This document shows positions 41,786 to 53,649 of a DNA stretch of 64,000 nucleotides, one piece after another. This DNA is from Dipteris shenzhenensis (taxonomy: Eukaryota > Polypodiophyta > Polypodiopsida > Gleicheniales). Position 1 is the first letter of the stretch. Every line of letters begins with the position of its first letter. Below the pieces are notes generated by a model. It was given only the letters and a program-made list of their open reading frames with translations, searched no databases and had not been told where the DNA came from. Both the position numbers and the translations under genes were made by a program. The stretch is taken from NCBI GenBank assembly GCA_047967505.1, contig CM106539.1. One strand, written 5' to 3'.

Positions 41786-42529
41786 GCAATAGGGTTGTGA
41801 TATGGTAGGGTCGTCACATGGCACAAATTTGGCAATTAACCAAACCTAGGGTCAGTTGGACTTAGCCTAGGTAGGTTCTTATCTACTACGTGGTGGATAA
41901 GGCAGGCTCTACTAACAGAGTGGAGGTGCCATGTGGTTGAATGAAAATTTAGCCCTAACCAAACCTCTTAACTCAAGGTAGGTGGAAATTGACCCTAGTT
42001 CAAGTCTACCTGACATGTGTCAATTTCCAAGGTCAGAGAGCATTGGAGGAAGAAAGAAGACTTGGTGGAGATGCGCTCAGGATGATCTGCGATGGGCAAT
42101 TCGATGTTGTGTTGTTGTGAGTTGGTGTGATGGCATTGGAGTTATCGGTTGGCATTGTTACTACAACTCTGTAGAAGATCGGCGTTGAAGTTGCATGGTC
42201 CTTATAGGTAGTCGAGGAATAGCTTATGGCATTTCCTGTGAGCTTGGAGGTGCTCCATGTCTATTGGAGGTTTCAACACTAGAGGTGTTGGTCGCTTGGA
42301 CATGGTGGAGATGGCTTTAGCTTACTATGTAGAGGCACTATAGGGTCATGGGCATTGGGAGCATGGCTTTTCATGCACAATACTATGGCTTGCTGGAGGG
42401 AGAGCTTCTGTACTCGAGCCGTCTAGGCTTGTCAATGTCCATTGAAGGCAGAAGGATTTGTAGGAGCCTTGGCCTCGCTAGCTGGCTTAGCCGCTGGGAG
42501 GCTATGTAGCTAGGAGGGAGGGAGGAGAG
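41786..42529 (-). other. Second, more decayed Copia B-type leader remnant
   Basis: GGCACAAATTTGGC followed by AACCAAACCTAG, and CATGTGTCAATTTC, match Copia B leader at 21480-21600 in the same order. This implies an older insertion next to the partial copy. No gene seen. Confidence 0.55.
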
Positions 42530-42609
42530 AGGAGGGAGGGAATTCAAAATTTGACTTTTGAATTTTGAATTTGTTGGCTCCCACCTGGGAGTAAGAGTTG
42601 TGTAAGAGG
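42530..42609. repeat. Right inverted-repeat arm, inner part
   Basis: AATTCAAAATTTGACTTTTG and CCCACCTGGGAG pair with the inner part of 37641-37880. Interrupted at AGAGG by Copia C; continues at 48063. Confidence 0.65.
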
Positions 42610-42962
42610 TGTGAAGATAGTGGGAGAGAGGGAAGGAGTCTCACTTGCGGCGTTCTCACATAAACAATTGGGGGAATACACACAAAGGTGGAGGCTGAAA
42701 ACAGTTTTCCTCTTCTTAGTTGTGTAAGCCAAAAGAACTCAAGTACAAAGAAATAGAAGAACCCTATATGTGGGTCTCAAACCAAACTCAACTAACTAAG
42801 GTGGCATACTAACTGAGCCACAAACTAGTGTAGATAAGGATAGCTATCATCCAGCTATTATTCATGGGCGGTGTACCCACCGCATCTCCAGCTAACAAGT
42901 CGGTGACATAAGTACACAACGGTCACCTTGGCATATCTCGAGTGGAGCTCAATATCTCAACA
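42610..42962 (-). repeat. Copia C 3' LTR
   Basis: Starts TGTGAAGATAGTGGG and ends ATATCTCAACA on the plus strand. The polypurine stretch GAGGGGGAG (minus strand) lies just inside at about 42963-42973. Confidence 0.95.
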
Positions 42963-44900
42963 CTCCCCCTCGAGCTCAATCCCAAATCCTGCACACCAAG
43001 CAGGTCTCTGAACTTGCACAGCTTCTCTGCGCCCAATGCTTTTGTGAATATGTCAGCTACCTGATCCTCTGTGCTGACATAAACTAGATCAATAAGACCT
43101 AGTAAAACCTTCTCCCACACATAGTGATAATGCACCTCAATGTGCTTTGTTCTGGCATGAAAGACTGGGTTCTTTGCCAAATGTATACTACTCATGTTGC
43201 CACAATAAATGACAACCGGCCCATCTGTAGACTGATGCATATCATAGAGTAGCTTATGCAACCAAGCTACCTCACATGCAGCCATTGCTGCACCCCTGTA
43301 CTCAGCCTCTGTGCTCGACAAGGCAACTATAGGCTGTTTCTTGCTGCTCCAAGTGACTGCAGCACTCCTAAAAGAGAACACATATCCACTGGTAGATTGT
43401 CTATCAGAAATACTACTAGCCCAATCAGCATCAGTGTATCCATGCAACTGTATCCGAACCCCAGCCTCATAAAATAGTCCATACTGCAATGTGGACTTCA
43501 CATACCTGAGTATGCATCTAGCCGCATCCAAATGCGGTTTCCTTGGAGCCTGCATAAACTGGCTTACAGACCCAACAGCATAGCTCAAATCTGGCCTGGT
43601 AATAGTCATGTAAATCAAACTTCCTACTATGCGTCTGTACATAGTAGGGTCTTCTAGAAGCTCACTTGCATCTGTGCTCAGCTTCACATTCTGCTCCAAA
43701 GGAACTGAAATAGGCTTACAGCCTGTCATCCCATATTTGGACAGCATGTCCAATCCATACTGCCTCTGCAAGAGCTGTATCCCACTTGGTGATCTAATCA
43801 CCTCAATGCCCAAGAAATAACGCAGCTCTCCCAAATCCTTATCTTCATCACTATCACCTGTGATGATCAAATCATCAACATAAATGACCAGCAGCATAAT
43901 CCCTTTCTCTGTTTTTCTCACATAGAGTGAGAAATCTGCCTTGGAAATCTGAAAGCCAATAGTGACAAGATACTGTCCTATCTTGTCAGACCATGCTCTA
44001 GGTGCTTGCTTCAAGCCATACAAGGCTTTCTTCAACCTGCAAACAAACTCAGGATGAGTAGCATGAACATAACCTGCTGGCTGCTCCATAAAGACCTCTT
44101 CTTGCAAATCACCATGCAAGAAGGCATTCGCTTTGATGTAGCATAGCAATGGCTGCTCTTACGGTTGCCATCCTTGCAACCGGGCTGAAAGTTTCTTCAT
44201 AATCAATGCCATATGTCTGTGCATACCCCTTGACAACTAATCTTGCCTTGTATCTATTCACAGAACCATCTGCATTGTGCTTGATCTTATAAACCCACTT
44301 ACAACCAATTGCATTCTTGCCTTTAGGCAAAGGCACCAATTCCCATGTAGCATTAGCATCCAAGGCATCCATTTCTTCATCCATGGCTTTCTCCCATTTT
44401 TCATTTCCCATGGCTTGCTCAAAAGAAGTGGGTTCTGGTTCCTGTATCACTTTGACCATATAGGCATAGTGAATGGCTATAAATCCATCATATTTCAGCC
44501 TATCCACAGGATACCTAACCCTGGTAGACCTGCGCAAAATAGGCTCACTTCCAGGTGCTCTCAAAACATCCCTGGTCTTCCTTACTCCAGGTGTAACAAC
44601 AGACGGAATACCCAACTCATCATCAATGCTCTGTTCTGAGCCACTGGATTCACCATCCACACAAGAGTGACCTGCATTCACATCATACATGGGCTGATCT
44701 ACCTTCTCTTTCCCTTTTCGTGATACCTGCATACCACTCTCTGCATTGCTTTGAGGGGATTCTCTTGATCTCAATCTGCCTGTCCATGGCGAAGTATGTG
44801 AACCACTGGTAGAGGACACTCCAGGTCCACTGATATTTTGTGATTGCTGCTGTGCATTCTGTGCAGCATTACCATTTTGTGCATCTACATCAATCATCAC
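42963..44900 (-). pseudogene. Copia C reverse transcriptase and RNase H, inactivated
   Basis: 44109-44900 continues the gag-pol frame after the amber codon into the RT start ([19 protein letters not shown]). Near 44135 about ten bases are missing between L-H-Q and N-A-F-L-H-G. This removes motif A with its catalytic Asp and shifts the frame. Downstream (42923-44149) are Y-G-L-K-Q-A-P-R, V-I-Y-V-D-D-L-I-I-T-G and an in-frame gap before D-L-G-E-L-R-Y-F-L-G-I-E. RNase H has D-A-D-W-A and S-S-T-E-A-E-Y, but the third acidic position reads Y-C-G-N-M-S-S instead of Y-C-D-N. Two catalytic losses make it dead. Confidence 0.9.
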
Positions 44901-44915
44901 ATTTACTGGTTTATA

Positions 44916-47216
44916 CTAGCTGCTCATCTCATCAAAAACAACATCTGTGCTCACTGAGAACTTACATGTAGAAGGCTTATAGCATCTATACCCTTTCTGT
45001 TGCAGAGAATAACCAATAAAGATGCACTTCTCAGCTTTTGGATCCAACTTGGACCTCAGCTCATCTGGCACATGGACATAGGCAATGCAACCAAAAATCT
45101 TCAAATGAGAAATATCTGGTTTCCTACCAGTATACATCTCCTCTGGCGTCATGCCATGTATTGCTGCAGTGGGAGTCCTGTTCATTATATAGACTGCTGT
45201 AGCAACTGCTTCAGCCCAATAATAATCTGGTAGATCTTTTTCATTTAGCATAGCCCGAGATACCTCTCCAATATGCCTGTTTTTTCTTTCTGCAATTCCA
45301 TTTTGCTGTGGGGTATGACTGCATGAATATTGTTGCTTTATACCATGCTCCTGCAAGAACCTTGCAAACTCATTTGAGAGGTACTCTCCCCCTCCATCTA
45401 ACCTTAGGCATTTTATTTGCAGGCCTGTTTCTTTTTCAACCATAGCTTTGAAAGCTTTGAAGTGCCCAAACACTTCACTTTTCTTTTTCATAAAATACAC
45501 CCACAGTTTTCTGCTGAAGTCATCAATAAATGTGACAAAATAGTGACAGCCTCCAATAGATGTAGCTTTTGTAGTCCACACATCAGAGTGGATTAATTCC
45601 AATGGCTTTTTACTCTCTTGAACATGCCTAGGAAAATGTTTCCTTGCCTGTTTCCCAAATTGACAGGCTTCACAAATCTTGTGCATTTCTACAACCTTGA
45701 ATTTTGGCAATCCTGCAACAATATTTTGGGCTTGCATTGATTTAAGTCGCTGTATATTAACATGACCAATGCATTTGTGCCAGATATCAATATCTGCAAC
45801 TACACCGGTCCCATGTGCAAACATTGCTGCACTCAATTCAGGCATGTCTGCATCCAACGTAAACATCCTGCCCTTTTTCTTTCCTTTTGCTATCAAGCGA
45901 CCATTATTTTTCATATCCTCAACAAAGCATCCATGAGGATTAAATCTGACCTGCAAGCCCTGCTCAACCATCTGACCAACAGAAACCAGGTTCTTGGTGA
46001 TGTTCGGGACATGAAATACATCAGACAAGTATTTCTTTTTCCCATCCTGCATAGACAAAGGAATGTTGCCAATCTGCATAATAGGATGTGCAGTATCATC
46101 ACCAGTCTCCACAAATCCTGGCTTTTCCTTTTTCCTTGCATCTTGCATCCATTCTGCATGACCTGTCATGTGGTTTGACGCACCTGAGTCAACATACCAC
46201 ACATCATTTTGTTCTTCTGCACTTGTCACAGAATTGGTCATATGCTGCACCATAAATAGATGCTCATTTCTATCATCACCCTGCCTGCTAGAAGATGCAT
46301 AATTGCCTTGCTGCAATTTTCCATTCATAATGTCATTCTGCTTTTTGTAGCAGTCCTTAGCCATATGACCCATTTTGCCACAATAGTAGCATTCAACATT
46401 GCTGTTTGCATTTTGGCTTCTCTGCCATCGACCACGGCCTCTTTGGCTCCCCCTGCCTCTAGAGTTACCACGTCCTCCTACATAGGACTGGTTTTCTTGC
46501 GTTTGCTGCATATTTTGATTTCTACCACGGCCTGCAGATCGGCCTCCTCTACCTCTGCCTCTACCTCTGCCAGCATTTGAGTAGAAGACAGTTTCTTTTG
46601 AAGTTCCTGCTGAAGAAGATGCACCCCCATTTCTCTGCTCTTCAGAAATTAGAAGAGCAATCAGCTCCTCAAAATCAGGAAATTTTTCACGGATGGCAAT
46701 GGATGTCCGGAACTGTGCATAATCCTTTCCTAGACCATTCAAGGTCACAGAAACCAAATCATCATCATCCACTGGCGACCCAATGGAAGCAAGTGCATCT
46801 GCAATTTTCTTCACTTTCATGTGGTAGTCATTTATGCTCAAATTTTCTCTCTGCACATTGTGCAACTCCTGTTTGAGTTGCATTTTCCTGGCTTGCGTAT
46901 TTGTGCTGTACATTTTTGCCAAAGTATCCCATGCCTCCTTTGGCATATTTGCATCCTGAATATGCACAATCATGGAGTCCGAAATGCTGATAGACAGCCA
47001 GTACATAACTTTCCTGGCTCTCTCATGCCATCCTTTGAATGCCTGCATTTCCTGTTGACTGGGAACATTAGGAAGAACAGGTTCTTCTTCATTTCCTGTA
47101 ATGAATTCCCAATAGCCTTTTCCCATCAAGAAATTCGTCATTCTAAACTTCCATGCCTGGAAGTTGCTCTTGTCAAGCTTTTCAGTGACAATCTGTGAAA
47201 GAGAATCAGATGCCAT
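44916..47216 (-). CDS. Copia C gag, protease and integrase
   Basis: A continuous frame of about 766 codons from the ATG at 47216 (M-A-S-D-S-L-S-Q-I-V; an ATG five codons upstream, 47231, is also possible). Gag with L-D-K-S-N-F-Q-A-W-K-F and a UBN2 domain; Arg/Gly-rich stretch; zinc knuckle C-Y-Y-C-G-K-M-G-H-M-A-K-D-C; protease V-D-S-G-A-S-N-H-M-T. Integrase zinc-binding H-K-C-I-G-H / C-E-A-C, core with H-S-D-V-W, F-I-D-D-F-S-R and D-G-G-G-E-Y carrying the acidic triad; end at F-G-C-I-A-Y-V-H. Terminated by TAG 44916-44918, beyond which the same frame continues. No other defect is visible, so particle and integrase functions may be preserved. Confidence 0.9.
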   Translation of the reverse strand: MASDSLSQIVTEKLDKSNFQAWKFRMTNFLMGKGYWEFITGNEEEPVLPNVPSQQEMQAFKGWHERARKVMYWLSISISDSMIVHIQDANMPKEAWDTLAKMYSTNTQARKMQLKQELHNVQRENLSINDYHMKVKKIADALASIGSPVDDDDLVSVTLNGLGKDYAQFRTSIAIREKFPDFEELIALLISEEQRNGGASSSAGTSKETVFYSNAGRGRGRGRGGRSAGRGRNQNMQQTQENQSYVGGRGNSRGRGSQRGRGRWQRSQNANSNVECYYCGKMGHMAKDCYKKQNDIMNGKLQQGNYASSSRQGDDRNEHLFMVQHMTNSVTSAEEQNDVWYVDSGASNHMTGHAEWMQDARKKEKPGFVETGDDTAHPIMQIGNIPLSMQDGKKKYLSDVFHVPNITKNLVSVGQMVEQGLQVRFNPHGCFVEDMKNNGRLIAKGKKKGRMFTLDADMPELSAAMFAHGTGVVADIDIWHKCIGHVNIQRLKSMQAQNIVAGLPKFKVVEMHKICEACQFGKQARKHFPRHVQESKKPLELIHSDVWTTKATSIGGCHYFVTFIDDFSRKLWVYFMKKKSEVFGHFKAFKAMVEKETGLQIKCLRLDGGGEYLSNEFARFLQEHGIKQQYSCSHTPQQNGIAERKNRHIGEVSRAMLNEKDLPDYYWAEAVATAVYIMNRTPTAAIHGMTPEEMYTGRKPDISHLKIFGCIAYVHVPDELRSKLDPKAEKCIFIGYSLQQKGYRCYKPSTCKFSVSTDVVFDEMSS

Positions 47217-47697
47217 TACAGAACACTGCAAAATATTCTGTCACTGCAAAAAAACACAGCTTTTGCCTCACACGGGCAGATCTACAAAACTGACGAAAGT
47301 GGTATTTCACCACACAGTCACTTCCTAGTGACGATTTTGCATCAACAGGCAACAGGCATGAATCTGTAACTCCCAATATCTCTGCACACAGGCATACGAT
47401 GCAATTTCTACGGCACCTTTCCACCGACTAGCCGCGCAGTGGTCGCACAGCAAAAAACAGGGCCTTTTTTTGAGTGCCTGCGAAGAACTTCCGCCTTCAA
47501 AACGGGCCCTGCATCATATACTACGCTCTCGCCACACCGCGAAGGGCGCCTCAATCTGAAACAGTGCACTCCTGCACTTCTGGCTGTGCTACCTGCAGAG
47601 ATTTGCTCCCAAACTCGAAATAGGAAAGCAACACTGGTCCTCTTACCAGGACACCACGAACTTGGCTTGCTTTCTTGAGCTCCTTACCACGAACAAG
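47217..47697 (-). other. Copia C 5' leader
   Basis: About 480 bp between primer site and gag; no gene. Confidence 0.7.
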
Positions 47698-47709
47698 GCT
47701 CTGATACCA
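47698..47709 (-). other. Copia C primer binding site
   Basis: TGGTATCAGAGC on the minus strand, flush with the 5' LTR. Confidence 0.95.
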
Positions 47710-48062
47710 TGTAAAGATAGTGGGAGAGAGGGAAGGAGTCTCACTTGTGGCGTTCTCACATAAACAATTGGGGGAATACACACAAAGGTGGAGGCTGAAA
47801 ACAGTTTTCCTCTTCTTAGTTGTGTAAGCCAAAAGAACTCAAGTACAAAGAAATAGAAGAACCCTATATGTGGGTCTCAAACCAAACTCAACTAACTAAG
47901 GTGGCATACTAACTGAGCCACGAACTAGTGTAGATAAGGATAGCCGTCATCCAGCTATTATTCGTGGGCGGTGTACCAACCGCATCTCCAGCTAACAAGT
48001 CGGTGACATAAGTACACAACGGTCACCCTGGCATATCTCGAGTGGAGCTCGATATCTCAACA
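47710..48062 (-). repeat. Copia C 5' LTR
   Basis: 353 bp; about ten mostly transition differences from 42610-42962. Confidence 0.95.
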
Positions 48063-48217
48063 AGAGGTGGGGTCACTTGTGGGCTTAACCCACCTAGGTG
48101 AGGGGTGGTTATGACTTTTTGGGCCCTACCATGGCCCGTTCATTAGGACTAATCCATTTCTTAATCCATTCCTTATGAGGCCTTTTTGAGACCCCATTTC
48201 TCCCCTAATGCTTCTTA
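48063..48217. repeat. Right inverted-repeat arm, outer part
   Basis: GGGCTTAACCCACCTAGGTG, TAATCCATTCCTTATGAGG and GAGACCCCATTTCTCCCC pair inverted with 37641-37790. Confidence 0.7.
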
Positions 48218-48269
48218 CCCTCTTAAAATAGTTCCTCAACCCTTGACCTCCAAGGTCTATGAGGGAGAC

Positions 48270-48545
48270 AAGTTCCTCCACCTTGTACTCTATTCTAAAT
48301 TCTAGATTCCCCTTCCCAACCTTGAACCTCCTTGACTTTATTCTAAATCCTAGATTCCCCTTCCCAACATTCAACCTCCACCCTGTACTCTATTCTAAAT
48401 CCTGGATTCCCCTTCCCAAACTTGAACCTCCTTCAACCTCCACCCTGTACTCTATTCTAAATCCTAGATTCCCCTTCCCAACCTTGAACCTCCACCCTAT
48501 ACTCTATTCTAAATCCTAGATTCCCCTTCCCAACCTTGAACCTCC
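48270..48545. repeat. Minisatellite of about 50-57-bp units
   Basis: Five units containing TACTCTATTCTAAATCC, TAGATTCCCCTTCCCAAC and CTTGAACCTCC. Confidence 0.85.
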
Positions 48546-49262
48546 TTCTAATGTTTGGAGCCTCCTTCTAAACCTTGAACTAGTTCTTAGCCTAAAAGCT
48601 CCAATGGAGGATGCAATGGAAAGGAGATACTTTAGTGGTTTGGTGGAAAGAATCTAGTTGGGTAGCTTGTTGCCTTCTTCTCCCCATACCTACCCTAAAG
48701 AGGACTTGAAGAGGTTGTTAAAACCATTAATATTAGATGGAAAGCTAGTGATGGAATATATGTACATGGAAAAATGGATTTTTGAAAAATCTAGGACAAA
48801 AGAATCCCAAAGATAATTTCAACTCTCTTCTGTCCAACAATAAAATTTTAAGGATTGGAAAAGGATAAGGGCATTGTAAAAGATGTGAAATGGTAGAACA
48901 TACTCCTTGGCAATGTAGCTAGAGTGAATCATAGAAAATGGTCTACAATGAGGGAGCATGCTCTCTAGTTCATTTGGCTATCCAAGAGCAATTTTACATT
49001 TAATAACTTAGTTTCTAAACTTGTTCTAAGAGTTATGAAACGGTTCAAAAGGAACTCATATACTCTCTTTATGTTGATTTTGGTATTGATTCTGTGCTTA
49101 TGCTTGTCTTTCTTTCTTCTCTCCATCATATTTCTCTCTCCTTGACTCTTTCTGGCTTTTACTTGACCACTCCACTTCACCAATTGCATATATTGTACTC
49201 ACTAGTAAGGGTCATCGCTACATTCTTGAAGTTTCTGCTCCAAGTCCCACCAAACATAGAGG
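48546..49262. other. No gene recognised
   Basis: Noncoding sequence between the minisatellite and the Gypsy remnant. Confidence 0.5.
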
Positions 49263-49429
49263 TTGCTAGAGTCTCATAGCCCCATTCTGTTAGTGTGTAA
49301 ATCCACCTCAGCCTTAAGCTCCTTTTCTCTATGCATGGCCTGGAGGGTCTATAGGGTGACCATAGTATCTTTTCAATTTACTCCTGTTAAGGTAACCATC
49401 CATTCCATTCCATCCAGGGTAACTATTCA

Positions 49430-50480
49430 GCATGCACCCTGTGGAGTAATGTCCACTATGTGGTAGGGACCCATGCCCCTATATTTAAGGTTAATTTTGG
49501 TGTTGCAGACACTATAGAGGAGTGCGAGGTCTCCTTCCTTGAGGTCCTTATTTTTTAGGTTGTGGTCAAACCATTTTTTGCATCACGCCTTCTCCACTCG
49601 AAGGCAGTAGGGTGCACGGAATCTTATTTAAGTATTTCCACCCCAAAGGCTAGGTTGAAGGGGGTGCAATTCGTGGCCACTTTGTAAGATGTTTGGTAAG
49701 CCCACAATGCGACGATGAGCTTATGGTCCCAATCTCGGTATGATTGGCTTCCACTGTGCAAGGTATAATCTTGCAGGATGTCTTGTTCGAGCTGTCGACT
49801 AGGCCATTTGCCCTAGGGTTAGTATGGCATCGACTTCTGATGTATGATCATGAATTCACAAGTCAGGATCCCTACATTTTCATTGAGGAAATGAGTTCCT
49901 TGGTCACTGACCAATTCCAAGGGGCACCCGAACCATATGATGAATCATCTTTTCTTGTGGCTCACCCCTCCACCCATTTGGTGAAATAATCTATGGCCAG
50001 GATAATGTATCTGGACTCTATTCCTATAGCGATTAGGCCTATTGGGCCAATAAATTCTATGCCCCATTTCTCAAAGGTTAATATTTATGTTAGGGACATC
50101 ATGTCCACTTTCTAAGGATTTTGTAATATTTGGCAGGCATCACAATGCTTGATAAACTTAGTTGCATCTCCAAAGAAAGTTGGCCATCATAGGCCTTCTT
50201 GCAACACTTTGTGCTATAATGTCAGCAGGGGCAAAAAAGTAATCACCTATTATCCCAAAATGAGCATGTCGATATATTCGTGCATGCGTACACATCTTCT
50301 CATGACGTCATCCTTGCCCATGTGGTATAGTTGGCTTGTAATTAGCTGATATGCTGCTGCGTCCTTGATGAGTTTGTGGCCTCTATCCCTCTTGAGGACT
50401 TTGTCTAGAGGCAACCCATTTGCCAAGGAGAGGCCTTTTTCGGCAGCAGACTCTGGAATTATGTCAATGAGGAATAGGGG
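49430..50480 (-). pseudogene. Gypsy D integrase
   Basis: The zinc-binding end W-W-P-T-F-F and H-C-D-A-C-Q (about 50105-50175) is followed by core E-F-I-G-P-I-G and A-I-D-Y-F-T-K-W-V (about 49980-50060). D-W-D-H-K-L-I-V-A-L-W-A-Y-Q-T (about 49700) and a tail E-G-D-L-A-L-L-Y...Y-R-G-M-G-P-Y (about 49470-49540) complete it. Frames are broken between the blocks. Confidence 0.75.
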
Positions 50481-50493
50481 AGCATCTGGGAGG

Positions 50494-51732
50494 TCATCTC
50501 ATCAACTCCCGTTGTGGAGCCTCCCCATTGGGAACCCTTGAGAGGTGGTCGGCTAGGACGTGTTTCTTCCCTTTACGTACCGCAATTGTGAAGTCAAACT
50601 CCAAAAGGATTAGCATCCACCTTATGATGTATCCCATCATGTAGGGCTTGTTAACCAAATACAGTAAGGTTTGATGATCTACAAAAAGGAAGAACTTGTT
50701 GGCTAGCACGTTTCTAAACTTCTTATCTGTGTAGACCATGGCCACAATCTATTGTTCCTCGACATCGTTTAATTGTCGACTAGAAAAGTACATTAAGTAG
50801 TCTAGGTTGTACTCCCTTGGTTGTGCTAACACACATCCAATGGCAATGTTTGAGGCATCTAAGTGGACATGGAATATTAGATTCTATGCAATACTGGTGC
50901 TGTGTCCAGAGCTAGCTTGAGGGTCTCAAAGGATTTATAACATTCCTCGGTCCACTCAAAGACTAATAACAACTTATACAATGTTCAGGCTATGTCTGCA
51001 TAAAATAGGATGAACCTTTGATAGTAGCCCATATGGCCCGTAAACCACCATCCTTGGCATTGGTAGGGGGAGGTAAGTCTTGAATGAGTTTGATCTTGTT
51101 GTAATCTGTGGAGATGCCATTCTTCAACACCATAATCACCTTGTGTTTGATCCAAATTTGGCAATTCAGGGGATTCAAGGACATCTGATACAACCTGCAC
51201 CTTTCCAAGACTAGTTTCAAGTATCTCAGGTGATCATCCCATCTTGAGTTCACATACACATCATCAAGCAAGACTTCTATGAAGTCCCTTAGGTACTCCT
51301 TGAAGACAATGATCACCAACCACTGCTGGGATGTTGTGGACGCATAGGTAAGCCCAAATATCATTACTTTGGCCACATACACACCCCACTTGGCTGTGAA
51401 TCCAGTTTTATGTTGATCTTGCGGGGAGACAGATACCTGATTGTATCCCGAGAATCCATCTAGGAAGTTGTAAGCTTCCTTTCTTGTACTACTCTTTCTA
51501 TAACACGTTTCGTGAAAAGCAAGGGATAGTGGTCACACCTTGTGGCAGCATTGACTTTATTTATATCTACGCATACTCGAACCTTTCCATTCTTTTTCAA
51601 GACTATCATGATGGGTGACACCCAGTCTGAATGCTCTATCTCATAGATGAATCCCGCATCTATGAGTTTTTGGGTCTCCTCCCTCACTATAAGCATGTAT
51701 TTGGTATTCATAGGGTAGGGACGTTGTGGCAT
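50494..51732 (-). pseudogene. Gypsy D reverse transcriptase and RNase H
   Basis: RT start with L-I-D-A-G-F-I-Y-E-I-E-H-S-D-W-V-S-P-I and K-V-R-V-C-V-D (51460-51732). Then F-G-L-T-Y-A and the active-site box L-L-D-D-V-Y-V-N-S in place of Y/F-x-D-D (50990-51382). RNase H-side frame with V-D-H-Q-T-L-L-Y-L and H-V-L-A-D-H-L-S-R (50494-50745). Confidence 0.85.
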
Positions 51733-52599
51733 CTTCTAGCATGGGTATCGTGTGATGCACAACTTTAGCAGGCACACCCTTCATATTTGTGTACTTCTAG
51801 GCCATGCAATCATTGTACTCTCGAAGGAGGGAAATTAAATCACGCTCCTCGTTGGGGGTGAGGTCATCTACTATGAATACTGGTTGTGGGTTTTCCCCTT
51901 CCGATGCCAGTTTTACCTCCTTAACCTTAGCTAGTCCATTGTATCCTTGGAAGCACCCTTCTTCCTAGGTTCTCTTGGCCTGCACGTACAAGATCTTGTG
52001 ATCCTCGAGTGTGTAGGCCTTGCCAATGGGAAGGTGCCTATTGTAGGTCCTTTTCTTCGTCCTCCTTCACTCCCCTTGGGGTACTGTTCCTCTTTCCCAT
52101 TGAGGGTGTTCAGGCTTTTGGTACTTGGGAGCTTTGACCCTGAGGGGGGCTCCTTCATGGCACTTGAGGAGCCAATTCAAGAGGTATCCTTGCTCAACCG
52201 GGATCCCCAATTGGTGTAGAACTCATGGTGACCTACATATGTTAGCTAGTGGAGGTCTGATTTGACCTGTACTAATCATGTGCTCACCTCATGGGGTTTG
52301 AGCATATTAAGCATTCTCAGGGGAACCACATTGCTCAACTCTTTGTGCTCAAGGGTTGTTATTTGGAACCCTATTCTTTCTAGGACATTGATGTTTGCCA
52401 GAATGTGATCCAATTCTGAGAAAATTCTGGCTCCGAGAGAGGCGCATATCAAAATTCATCTTCCTCCTTTCATCTTCTCTCTCACAAGTTTGGAACAGTT
52501 TTAGAGATGCAGTTCTATTGGTTGTGTTAGACTCTGAGGCAAATAGTTGTCCAAACAGAGGATGGTCTTGGTATATATGCAAGTCCACTTGCACTATTT

Positions 52600-52940
52600 T
52601 CTCTTCATGCTATAAATAGATGTTGTCAATATGCCAATAATGTATGGGTCCAGATATTTGTAAGAAGGTCCTACCTAGGATGGCTTTGTATCTAGGCTAC
52701 TGGGTAAAGTCCATGACTACAAATCTAATAGGGTACATGAAGCCGAATACCTTAATGTTAATACTCATGAGGACTCCTAGGGGCTCAGTAGTTCCACCGT
52801 CAGCTAGCTTCACTACCAGTTGAGTTTGCTCAAGGGAAGATTTTACCCACCTCTTCCAACATTCCTTGGTGTAGACACACACCCGCTCCCCCATCTAGGA
52901 TGGCGTCAACCTTCTGGTTCTGGTAGGTTATGGGGATAGC
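52600..52940 (-). pseudogene. Gypsy D protease
   Basis: V-D-A-I-L-D-G-G-A-G-V fits a retropepsin active site in which the usual D-S/T-G or D-G-G-S appears as D-G-G-A. Y-K-A-I-L-G-R-T-F-L, the protease C-terminal motif, lies near 52660-52700. The stretch 51733-52599 contains no further domain I can identify. Confidence 0.7.
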
Positions 52941-53649
52941 TGCATTAGTATCATCACCTTCAAAGTATTGGCCTAACATATTGTATTCTAGTTCTCCCCT
53001 TGCAGTTGGTCGACTTTGGGGCTAGTAGGATCTTGGGGCAAGAACTTCCTGTTCCTCCAATTTGAGAGGTCTCACCAGAGGGTAGGATTCCCTCTTAACA
53101 AGGATGCAATTGGTATCTTAACCTTTGTGGAGAGGAAGATCTATAGCCCAACACTATTGCATGGTTCTTGAGAGGCCTCTTGGCTTATTGATGGATCCTT
53201 GAAACTATAGACGTCTCCTTCCTCTTGTAGGTTTTGTAGCACTGAGTCCTCTTGGAATATTTTGCTGCATCAAGTTTGGAGCCTCTAATTTACCGGAGCT
53301 CGATAGTTCCTCTTCTTCCACCCTCTCTAGCCCCCTAAGTTCCTTTGCCCCTTTATGGATGGTCAGGTGGTCTGAGTGGATACCTCTGTTAGCCTTGAGC
53401 CTATGCTTGAATTTCTCTTGGCATTCCCATACCAAGTTTTGAGCATTTATTAAGTGTTGTTTCTCCCAGCCTGGGTCTGGATATGTTTCTTTATATGAAG
53501 GTGGGGAGGTGAGAACTTGGGATCGCATCCTAGAAGAGGGATGATCTGGAGGTAGAGGAGGTGGCGAGGGTGGTTATCTCCTCATTTTAACCATCTTGGA
53601 TGAGCACTAACTCGTTCCTTCACCCGCCCTAGTGGTGACTTTGCTGGAC

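Larger units (their letters stand above)
42610..48062 (-). mobile_element. Copia C: nearly complete LTR retrotransposon
   Basis: LTRs of 353 bp (42610-42962 and 47710-48062) with about ten differences, a perfect AGAGG duplication (42605-42609, 48063-48067), a tRNA-iMet primer site and a gag-pol frame in standard Copia order. Coding is broken by one TAG (44916-44918) and a deletion in RT near 44135. The solo LTR at 33851-34206 belongs to this family. Confidence 0.95.
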
